NCBI GenBank assembly: GCA_037893245.1
Contig: JBAIAA010000818.1
Location: 124,001 to 188,000, forward strand
Origin: Crossaster papposus
Taxonomy: Eukaryota; Echinodermata; Asteroidea; Velatida; Solasteridae
Direction of reading: 5' to 3'
DNA: 64,000 nt
The position numbers were made by a program, and so were the translations under genes. Positions within the stretch are counted from its first letter, which is position 1. Each line of letters begins with the position of its first letter. Below, in pieces: positions 42,201 through 54,200 of this stretch. The notes beneath the pieces were generated by a model that was not told the DNA's origin, ran no database searches, and saw nothing but the letters and a program-made list of their open reading frames with translations.

Positions 42201-45200
42201 ACGCGAGGTACAACACAAACATAAATGTATCCGGAAGCGTCGATGATTAAAACATTGTTACTTGCAGAAAAAAAATGGAACTTTAATCGTGCGCGTCCAA
42301 AAAGACGTAAAAACTGATGAGTTCATGCAAAATGAATACTGTTTTTCAAACTGATGCCGACTTTTTCCCATGATGCACTGCGGGTATAGCAGGATTTGTG
42401 CCTCCAACGGCAGCTTCTCGGTATTGTGAATCGCTCGAATTGTCAAAGTTCAGAAAGATTATGTAATCGCTATTTCTGTAGGTAGTTTGTCTTTCCGTAC
42501 GAAGTTCGTCCGCCTGGCCGTATGTTTGTGTCATATTGGTTAAAGTTTAGAAAAATTGGTCTTCTATACAAAGTTGAAGTCTAATTCCAATCAAAACTTG
42601 GGTCATGGATGCAATGTATATGATGGTTGTGTGAAAGGTCAAGTACCGAGGTCAAAGGTCGTTTGAGGTCAGGCCATTAAAGGTGAAGTGTAGAAGTGGC
42701 TGGAATTGTAAAATTTGTCTCATTTGATAACTTGTTAGTGAACAATTGCAAGTAAACTTGGGGTTATAGATGTATGTGATGGTGATAATAAAGGTCACAT
42801 AATGAGGTCAAAGGTCATTTGAGGTCAAGTAAAATAGGGTAATCGCGAAAGTAGTTGAGACTCGTGGTTCGAGAACTATCCTTGTTTATTTTAAAGGTAG
42901 TATATATCATTTGAAATTATCAGAAGCGAGTATAATTTGGGTTGTCTAAGTAGTCTTATACGTTTCTTTCCTGCCGTAGCGGTTTGGATGGTCGCCGACG
43001 TCCAACTTCCCGTCATCAACAAACTCGTCATCTACGGTGGGCTGGAGATTGAAGACAGTCGTGACAACACGCTGGAGGCCACCTACATCCTGATCCAAGG
43101 AGGCCGGTTGGTCATCGGCTACGACGAGTCGCATCCCTTCCAGCATGAGATGAAGATCCTGCTGAACGGGCACCACCTGACTGAGCAGATGTCTCTGCCA
43201 AGTGGACCCAACCTGGGAGCTAAGGCTCTAGGTAAATCACGATCCTGTATTGATTTACACCTGAGCTGACCATGGGGTTTATCCCCAATTGTCAATGGCT
43301 TGGTTCAGGGGTGCTAGTCAGAAGCCATAAACTTGTAAATGCCGTTTAGCCAGAGATCACGTTCAAAGTCGCGATGCTAGCAACATTAGCAATGTTGCAT
43401 TGACCTTGGGATCAATCCAAGAGGATACAGTGGTTTTTTTAATATAACTTTTGAAATAAACCACAAAGGGAGACTGACTGACTATATTTTTTTGGATTTA
43501 AACAAAGAAATTGACAGGAGCGGGGCTTGAACCTGCGACCTCCTGATTACTGTTGCGGTGCTCTTTCAACTGGACTATCCATCCCTAGATTTGCCAATAT
43601 CAAATGCAGGAGGTGCTAGTCAGAAGCCATAAACCTTTAAACCCGTTAATGCCACGTAGCCAGGGATCACATTTATAAATGTTGTATTTTATCTCTAACC
43701 AGTTCTCGCTGGGATTATTTTAACATCACCGAGCCGAGGCGCAGGATTATTTTTATTACTTTGACTGCTAAGCCCGAGAATTCTCGGGATAAACTTAACC
43801 CACCGTAACTACTAAGCCCGAGATTTCTCGGGTTAGCAGTACAACGATTTGCCGCCCTCTGTTGATCAAGAATTAAAATGCTTTTCATGTATAACATGTC
43901 TTGACATTTTTTAACGTACACATCGGAATCATATGCGGCTGGTTCCGGCCGTGTTTTGACCACTGGGCGGGTACCAACGATTGCGAAGTACCGGGGTGTT
44001 TACATTTTTCTGTATTTGGGGATTTAAAAATGGCGGCGCCCAGGAAACGTTAGTTTAGACTATGTTATCGATGAAATATTTGCAAATAGCGACTCTAAAG
44101 CAAGTGAATTTGGAGGAGATGATGATTCTGATACTATAGAATAGGAAGGTAATACCAGTGACGTTGGAAGTGAATCTAATCATTCGGAGGAATTAGACGA
44201 TACTCGACGACAAAGTTTTGGCAATCGACAGTGCTAGTGAACATAGTCAGTGAATCTAGCGGTTCGGACCGTGGTCGTGGCAGAGGTTGTGGTAACCGTG
44301 GCAGAGGCCGTGGAAACCGTGGCAGAGGCCGTGGTAACCGTGGCAGAGGCCGTGGTAACCCTGGCAGAGGCTGTGGTAACCCTTTATTTAAATGTTTTTT
44401 ATATTGGGGAGCATAATAGGGAGTGACGGGGGTAAACACATATTTATTTGTAGTTCTCTAAAAAACTGCAGCACCGTGGGCAGTAACGGTGTAAAAAATG
44501 GCAGCAGTCAAAGTGTTAACGAAACTCGCTCCGAAGTGGGTTCAGGCTGATGGTAACGGCAAGCCCACCCCTGCATTTCTGGCTTTGCTCGCTGCTGACA
44601 GACATTTTAGGCCTTGCTCGTGACGTGTTTATTCGTCATCCATTTTGAATCTGGGGAAAACTGTGCCTGTATATACGTCCTCTGGCACGAACTGGTTAAC
44701 TGTAATGAATTTGTTTGTTACATCCGGTCCTTGTTCAGGTGTATTTGGAGGTCTTGATGTCCACGGAAAGAACCGCAGCGTCTACTGGACCCAGCTCTCG
44801 ACCACCGTCAACCCAGGAGATAACACCCTGAGCGTCAGTGATCAGACGGACTGGCAGGTAGGGGACGAGATAGTGGTGGCCACCACCTCCTACGAAGCCT
44901 GGCAGACGGAAACCTTCAAGATCGAGGCCGTCACCGATTCCTCAGCCTTCAAGATCAACGGGAGCTTTGCATACAGGCACGTTGGTGAGTAAAGCACTTA
45001 GAGCTATGTGCCTGTTTGTAGAACATACTTACATGGAGTGAATTTTAAAAGTGTACTCTAAAAATGCAATGCGCGCAAAAACAACACACGGAAACCGAAA
45101 TAATTCATGGCAGTTAAAAAAAACCATCACGGCCAAAATCATCTGCAGCGGATCAGGCATGCGTTGTATGTGTAGAACAAAGTGAAATGACCTTGTTTTT

Positions 45201-48200
45201 GTTTTTGGGCGTATGAGCTTCGATCAATTTCCTCTTCTTTTTTAAAAACTGATCTAGCTGACTACACTACCGACTACATTCTAGCTGCCGAGGTTGGTCT
45301 GCTAACGCGTAACGTCAAGATTGAAGGCAATGACTACCAGAATCTCTTCAAGGAATCCTTTGGAGCTCGCGTTCTTGTCGGCAAGTTTCTTCAGGACGGA
45401 ACTGAATACAAAGGTAGTGCACTCTATTTACCATAACGTTTGTAGGTCGACCGGAAGCCAAACAATTTGCCCGTTTCGAACAAGCACGTTTTGAACAGGC
45501 ACTGCACTAGTTTAAATTAAGCCTAGCCAGTTGCCTTTTGTCAAATATTGAATAACTTCCAATCCATTCACTTTTCACACAGGGTACGCCCGGATTTCCA
45601 ACGTCCAGTTCTTCCATTCGGGCCAGCTGGGCTGGTCGGATGCCCCTGATCCCCGCTACTCTCTGGCCTTCCTAGACGTGGGTCAGGTCACGGAGACGGT
45701 ACCATCATTTGTCAAGGGCTGCAGCTTCCACAACGGATTCAGTCCGGCCATCGGTGTGTATGGGACCAACGAGCTGCTCTTGAAAGACAACGTGATTCAC
45801 CACACTGTTGGACCCGGTAAGTGTGAATTATTATGTAGTTTATAATGCATGACGTGCATGAATAGTATATTGAAGGTCGCAATTGTTTCGATATACAAAT
45901 CGACTACTTCATTTGCTGACACCCGCTATGCTTTTGCATGCGTACGATAACATATTTTTTCCAGGAAATTTTTTGATGCGCACTTGTTATCAAATGCTGA
46001 CTAAATCCCCTTCCATCATTTGTTCACTGTTTTTTAAGGTATGATTGTGTGGGGCGAAGGGAACCGACTCGTTCACAACCTGGTGACCCTAGTGGTCTTC
46101 CCCGGAACCTACCAAGATCGCTATGAGGATCAAAACGCAGAGTGGACTGCCGGAATCGAAACAAAGAATGCCGACAACGCGGTCCTGGTCAACAACACGG
46201 TGGCTGGCTCAGAGAGGGTGGCCTACAGCATCAGAGGCGAGCCGTGCTACGACCCGCCAGACCCCTCCACGGACTGGCTCGGCAATGTGGGCCACTCTGC
46301 ACTCCACGGAATCCACATGTTTTTAACCAGTCAGCCAGAGTGCTCCAAGATTGCCAATTTCTTGATCTACAAAAGCTGGGACTTTGGCGTCTATGCCCAG
46401 GTAAGAAACGTCCAATTAAACGAGCCAACTAAACTCTGCATAGGCACCAGGCATACGGTGGCAGTGTAATAGTTTCAATCATTGGTTCTCAAATTAAAGT
46501 GTTATAATGTTGGCCAGTTTTAAACAAGTAGGTTAAAACTGGCTAGGAGCCTGGATGCTGAATTGCCTGTGCGAAAGGCGAGTGCCACTATCTGCCACCA
46601 TGCCCTTAACTGGGTTTAAATTAACGGAAATAGTGCATTTCAGTACTGTGCGGAAGTTGAACAATTAAAAAGAAATGCCATTGCCAAGGCCCTTTAGACT
46701 ATAGCTGGTGACTACATCAGACTAGTGCACTACATGAGATTGACCTGCCAGGGCTTGAACCGACAACCCTTAACTTTGTCTTCTGACCGCAACACTTGAC
46801 CACCCTTACTCCCTCCCATTTGGTCAGATTGATTCCAGTATTCTGATGTCCGGGATGACGTTGGTCGACAACAAGATGGCCGTGCTGCCGCTGGTGATCG
46901 GCCCTAGCCCCCTGCGCCATCTCACTGGAGATGTCTTCTTCCAAATGGAGGATTCTATCATCGTTGGTGTTAGTGATTCCTTTGATTGTGTGGCAGATGC
47001 TGTAAGTAAAACCAACCTGTTTTCAATTGTACAGTTGAACAAATGTTTGTGTACCTTAACCAGTTTGCGTCGGAATTATTTTAACATTCCTAAGCCGAGG
47101 CGCGGGATTATTTTTAACGAAACTTGATCCGAGGCGGGTTCAGACCGATAGTATCAGGAAGCACACCTACGCATTTCCAGCCTTGCTCGTTGCTGACAGA
47201 CATTTTTCGGCCTTGCACGAGATGTGTTTATGCGTCATCCATTTAGAATCTCGGGAAAATTGTGCGTGTATATACGTCCGAACTGGTTCAAGGTAGTGTA
47301 CACCATTTGCAATTTTATCAATTTATCATGCATTTATCAATTGGCTTGGGAAAAACTTGACTATTTTCAAACACTGTTACAAATAGATGGGTGTCATCTT
47401 CCTTGAAAATTACAGCAAAAGTGAATGGTGTATACTACCTTTAAGGTTTTTTTATTTTGTTATTCTACTTTCTACATTTGTAGGTCGAACCCGAAAATGC
47501 TGCCCAAAGTACAAGCTGTCGGAGTCCACGCACTCCGGGGGGAGGGCACTCTGGGTTCGTCTGGGCCAGTTTTGTCCAGACGAAAAATATGGCGCCTTTA
47601 GAACTACTGCACGAGGCTACATCGTACCCAACGATCAATGGGCGCAGCCAACTTAAGAGTGAGTCGAAAAATAGTCTCTCCGAATAACGTAGAAATTAGT
47701 TGGACTAATATCTTACGCATGGTGTTGTGTGAATTTCAGACTCCTTGAAATTTGGTAGTATTACGCATGCCTAAGTGAAGATAATTAGGAGAGTAGCTTG
47801 TCACGGGAGGTTCATAAACCAGTAAAAAGGGGGAAAAGGTATTTGATTTGTAATAGGAGTCTGATTTTTATAGGAGTGTTTTTCACATGATAATGGCCTT
47901 CGTGCACATCACAGCTAGGTTTGATTTATTAGCTGAGGGTACTTAAAAAATAAAAAAACAGCAATAGTCAATTGTTTGATGTTGAACTGTCATGGACCTA
48001 CAAACTGTCGTGGACCCCAAACTGTCGTGGACCCCAAACTGTCGTGGACCCCAAACTGTCGTGGACCCCAAACTGTCGTGGACCCCAAACTGTCGTGGAC
48101 CCCAAACTGTCACCTCATATTTCTTTTCCAAATGTGTGGCGACAGATGTTGCTTTCAGGGGATTTGGTACGCACTGTGAAAGGACGGATGTCGCAATCAT

Positions 48201-51200
48201 GACCAATCCGGGCAGCCAGAATGCCCAACATCCCCTGACGACCTCGGGAGTAACGATGCAGGACGTGGCAATGGAGCACAGAATCTTTATTCATCGTCCA
48301 AATGTTGGGTACGTAGGAGGGTAATTTTGTCCTCCCAGTCATCCCCCCTCCCCTCAGTGTAACTTTCATAAAGACTGTTTGGCAGCTGATTGTCACCCTT
48401 CACAGTTGAATTTATAGCGCCTGAAGCCCCTATGTTTCCAACTGTTGTGCACATTGTTACAAGCATTGCAGGATGATTATAAACTACCAAACAAATGGCC
48501 GAGTGTCCAGTGATCATCGGCCGATTTCACGGCACTGCTTAACAGTTGGCAGAAAATCTGCTAACCTTAAGCCTTTTTTCGGCGATTTGCACATGGATAT
48601 TTATATTGTTACGTCACTCCCTTAAGCATATTTTTTTTCTGCTAGGTTTAAGCATGCCTGCAAAAAAATGGTGTGCTTAGCAGCTCCGTGAAATTGGGCC
48701 CATGAGCATTGGATTATTTATTATAACACTTCACAATTAAATTTTGTGCAAGTAGCGTGAATGCTTCGAAACGTTGCACGTATTCTTACAAGTAATGTAC
48801 GACAACAATAAACCACCCCCTTAAAAAGGCTTGGCTGCCAGCGACTATGAGTATCGAACATTTATCATCACACGACCGACCATAAACTGGGCTTACTAGG
48901 CTTTTTGTGTCCCTACATAGTAAGGTGAACCCCTCCGACTGCGTCGACATGGACTGTGACGGCATGAAGAAGGTGATGATCCACGATGTAGACGGAAGTC
49001 TTCTGGGCACTCCAGGCACAGTCATTCCTCAGTCTGAGTTTGAGTGGAACGGCGACCCACGGCGCGGCTTAGGCGACTACCGTATCCCTAAAGCCATGCT
49101 GACTAGACAAGATGGGTCCAGGATCCCTGTAGAAGAAAAAGCTCCCAATAAAGGTAAGAAAATGCGGAGTTATTGTAGACGTTGGTTTGAAAATGCTTGT
49201 ATATTGCTCTGTTACCCCGTTATCTGGTAAGCCTTGACCAATGCCTTCAAGCTTGTTCCCTGAACCGTTTAGCTGATTTGTCTGATCTGTATGTACGGCA
49301 CACAGTGCCCAGCACGCTAGCCTTGTCTTGCTCAACAACCTGAATGCATGTACACGTACGCCTCACACATACATCCAAACAGTACCATAATGGCATGTAG
49401 TCGAGGCGAATGATAGCCTAGTGGACCCAACCATGGCAAATCGATCATATATGACTATATGCATAGTCATTGTCATGAATAGTCATTGTCATGAATAATG
49501 TATATCGTGAACGGCTGAAAACGTCACCCATGGAAGGTGGTTGCTTCGGTAATACAATGCCGGCGCGCGCACAACGAGATCCGTGTTGTGTTTTGGAACA
49601 GCGTGGCATTGTTTACTCGAAGGCCAATCATGCAATTTAAAAACAACCGCATTTATTAACATACGAATTAACATAAAGAAAATGTTGTCCCACAACTCTG
49701 AAAAACGAAATGTCATTAGATACCTTTCACAACAGTGTTACTTTATTTATGAATCACACGCTGATATAGCCTTGGCGCAGGAGTACTGCAATTGTACTAA
49801 GCCCGGAGGATGAAATGCAAGTGTTATGAGTAGAGAACATGCCAAATATGATACTGTAGACATGGGTGAGTAGCAACAAAAACTACTTCTGAAATTGTAT
49901 CCCGTTCTTGTCCTTTAAAGTCGCACTTTTCTACTGTTTCTCTTTTGTAATTGGGTTGCTACTGTTCCCATACCTTTTTGCCCCTGGGTCTGCTTTGCAG
50001 CCCCAGATATCCTATATTTTAGATATCCTATCCTATATTTTAGATATCCTATATTTGTCTGTCCCTTACAGGCATTTATCGCGGTCAAAACAACGAGTGC
50101 GCATATAAGGCTGACTGGCAGGCCTACGAGTGTCACGGCATCAACCACATGTTGCTGGTGGCCGAAAGCATGGATGCTGACACCGAAGTCCGTCGTCTGT
50201 CGCCCCTGGCCATGTACAGCGACAGTTACGTAGACTTGATCAACGGACCAGAGGATCACGGCTGGTGCAATGGGTACGTTTGTTCTCCTTTTTTGGTGTT
50301 TTACATCAACCATAACGGCAACAATAAAGTTAATTATGCAGTATATTTCTTCCTGTACACGATTATAAGTTCATACAATAAGCCAGTTTGGTATCTCAAT
50401 AAAGTAGTCCAGGTCAAAGGTTATTTGGGATACAAATGCTGACGTAATTGGATTTTTTTAGCAAAGCTACGCATTTTGAACTTGGTGATATCCAAAAGTT
50501 ACAAAAACTTAGAAATTGGCTGTTAAAGTTAGGGGGGTTACATTTTAAACCATTTTAAGTGCTCTACCAATCAGCCGAAACGCTACATTTAGAGGTTACA
50601 TTTTTTTTGGTGTGAGCTCTACAGTTAAAGAATTGATGAAGATCACTCCGAGTTCATTTTTTTGGCAATATCTCTTTTGTAACGTGGTACGTCAGGCACT
50701 TTTGGGCAAGAAGTCTTTTTTGAGTTCCCGCATTGCTAGCAAAATGGAGACGTAAACTCCTTCAAATGCAACTTTTTGGGGGGAACTTATAGTTATTACA
50801 TTTAAAAATTGGACTACTTTTCAGACAAAAATGTGGAACAAAGTGTCATTTTGTGAAAAGGCGTACCTCTCTAAAAGTGTGTTAAAAACATTTTGTTGAT
50901 GAAATTTCAGTTTGAAGGTTTTACAGAACCTTTTAAACTCTAGGTGCCACACAAATTGTAAATAATCTCCAAATTGCTGAAAATCAACCCCATGCCATTT
51001 TGCAGGTGTTTTCTCCATTCATAGTTCTGTCAAATGTTGTCTGATTGTTGGCGTCCACATCACATTTGTCTTACTAATTTTTCGGCCCAGAATTGCTCAG
51101 TTTGTCAGAACACGTCAAATACTGGTTGATATATTTCTTGCTTTGCGTATAAACGTAGGTATACCTGTCAAGAACGCATCAGTACGTTCTACACCATGGT

Positions 51201-54200
51201 GGCCGCTGGTAACAAATACGAGGTGTACTTCACCAGCACCAACCCCCAGGGAATGCGCTTCCATCTGCTCAACTCTGCCGAGAGTCAAGCGGTGGTGCTG
51301 GGAATCTGGTACATCAAGCCTGAACGCTTGGACGTCTATTACAAAGTGAGTTGTTTCTAGAAGCTGCTTCTAGAGTTTATTAGCCGAAATGCAGCGTTAC
51401 TAACCAAATGTGACTCATATTCAGCTGGTTTGAGCTTAGCATGTATTAAAAGCACATGGCTGGACATCTGGGGGTTTTTGTGGTAATTAAAGGTAGTATA
51501 CACCATTTGCAGATATCGAAAATATTTACTACCGAATTATTAAGAAATATCTTACTCATCTGAAAGTAAATGTTGATTCTGGGCATCCAGCAAAATGATT
51601 GCGCTATATATCCTGTAATTCTTCAGAAAAATAGAATTTTATAATGAAAAATTCGCGATCGCCGGACGGCGAGCGCGAAAAAACAAAGATAACATAAGAA
51701 TAACTGCTCGAAGCCGGTTGAAAAAAAACGCTGTTTTTCGTGCTTTTCTGGGCATCCATTATTCTAAAACTTCGGACAGCTCAGTTAAACGACATTTACT
51801 ATAAATACAACCCCCCAAATCTACTCATTCGTGATAATTCAAGCAATGACCAATGGTGTATACTACCTTTAACATTAAGCAAATGTTTTTGCAGCTCCAT
51901 GGGATTGAACCCATGGTGGTTTTGACGTGGAATTTCACGAATAGCCTATTATTGAAGCATTTGTGTACTCCTAAGCCACAGAAGTGCAGAAGTGGGTCTC
52001 GTATGCGATTGGGAGTTTGAACCTCCCAAGCTCGCAACCTCGGCAGAAAGACCTGTATAGAGTTTTAACAAGTCAACCACGAGTGAATGAAAACCTGATT
52101 TGATACTGTGTGAAATTTTGTTTATATTTATTGCCACTAGGATCGCTACATCATCCCAAATAATGCCAAATTTAGCTCCTCCGGAGATCTCATCTGGAAT
52201 GCCAAGGACCCGAACCTCCCCGACGACCAGTTCGACCCTTCCGTCACCTCGGGGGTCCACGGTGAGAACTACTTTGACCGCGACACCAAGACCCTCTGGG
52301 TCCTGGTCAAGGGCAGCAAGCCCGTCGAGATCCGCACCACTGCCGTCGTCATGGTTTCCTTCGGCGTGCCCGCCGTCTCCGTGGACGACTTTTACGAGGA
52401 CGGCAATCTGGTGAAGAATCTGGCGGCCCTGCTGAATCTGGACCCGTCGCAGATCCGCGTGGTTGAAGTGGTGAGGGAAGAGGGGCGTCGACGACGGCGT
52501 CTGGCCCAAGGCGAGTCTGGGGTGATCCTGGAGATTGGGTCACAGCCCAGACGGGAGATTGAACCACCTGGTGAAGGTGTTGCCACAGAAGCTCCAACAA
52601 CAAGTAAGTTGCAATTGACTCTCTGAACGGCTTTGTGATCACCTATGTCACAAAATATGCTGTGTGTGAGTACCAGCCATCTGTCTCTTTGTAACTAAAT
52701 GAAGGGGTACTTGTGTATGGAGTGGACCACAAAAAGCTTAGCGTAAAAAGACGATTATAGTTGCTGCATATATTGTTCTGGCGTAATTATTTTCGAAGGA
52801 GTATTCCACAGACCTGCCAAACTATTTCTACAGGGAGTGATTGATACGTTCAAGGCCCAAAGTAGAAAGAGATGAGCTATACAGTTTTCACTGAATTTGT
52901 GTGCAGTTCAACTTGTTGAAGGGTCACAGTATCAACAGCTGCAGGAGACAATTTAAGAGATTTTGAGCGGGAAACTGACCGGAGGGGTGCTCTTCCACCG
53001 GGACAAAATGCTCCAGCCCACACATGCACAGTGGTCATGGCTGCCATCCAGAAATGTAGATTTGACCTGGTTGAACACCTGCCCTATTCTCCTGATTTGG
53101 TACCCTCTACAATCTGTTCCTTTTTTTTTATCCCTCTTTAGTTTCCCCCGAGCCAGAAATCTCTCTGGGATATGAGGACCTCTTGAAGGTAACATCACAG
53201 CTGGCAAACGCCATGCAGATGGGACAGCTCTCCGAATACTTTGGTGTCCAGATCCTGGGTATGGCGATGACGGAGCCTGCTCCCAAGGTCATTGACCCCA
53301 CGGAAGGGGTGCGGGCTACCAACGAGACCGGAGGACCTCCAGAAGTCCCCGAAGGAACCAAACCGTAAGTAGGCAACTTGCTTTGTTGCATTTAAGTCTC
53401 TGCGAGTCTTTTCACAAGTCCTTTCATAAAATCAGTCGCAAGTAACTAGTTGAACAATGACAAAGAAAAGCTTCCCTTAACAGTTTATTTGAATAGCAAT
53501 GTTGTATACCATCAGAACAATCTTGTTCTGCAGAATTCTGAAATCGAATATCTCAATTATTACAGATGTATGACTTTTAGTTCATTTTGTGTGGACACTT
53601 CACATATTTGGTTTTTTTCTTTTGTTCATTTCTAAGATATGACGAAGTGATGCGAGAGGAGGAGGAGGAGCAGAACTCCAAGGAGGGCGTGGAGGTTGAC
53701 TACCGCACCCCAGACCACATGGTGTTCCTTACCCAGCCGGGCGTGGCTTGGGAGGGGTGGGCGTTTGGCCAGCAACCGTCAATCTACGTGGTGGATTCCA
53801 CGGTAAGACATCTTAGCTGGTGTTGTAGTCGAGTCTAATCTCAAGTCAAGAGTGCAAGTCGGAGTTGTATGACTCCCGAACCATTTTTTGTGATTCAGAA
53901 TCAGGCTGGCACTTGAGTCACCATGACAAATGACTCGGACTTGTCCAAATTACTACAAATCCCTTTTTTTTTTTTCAATAATATCATTACAAATTATTGT
54001 AGAGATGATCTTTTCCTGAGCAATTGATGAAGTTAGTATGTTTGTGTTTTGGGTTAAGTTACTCAATTTTTTGTTTGTAATTTCCACATGTTTTCACGAC
54101 TTTTGATGAAACTTGGATACAGTGACTCTAGGGTGGGAAGACACAATTCTTCATTGGATGAGGTTCAAGGGGTTATTTGAGGTTGTTGTTTATACATGCA

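Larger units (their letters stand above)
43695..44699. mobile_element. TTAA element, family A copy 11, interrupted
   Basis: Left part CTAACCAGTTCTCGCTGGGA to GCGCAGGATTATTTT, right part TTAACGAAACTCGCTCCGAA to GCACGAACTGGTTAA. The two halves join cleanly at a TTAA once 43753-44515 is removed. Confidence 0.9.

Noticed and set aside
44231-44416. RGG-box protein
   Set aside because: The glycine-arginine run is an 18-bp tandem repeat inside a decayed transposon ORF with frameshifts and stops around it.
47976-48324. ORFs through the WTPNCRGPQTVVD repeat
   Set aside because: Product of the 17-bp array; the true exon 47 starts at 48146 in the phase set by its neighbours.
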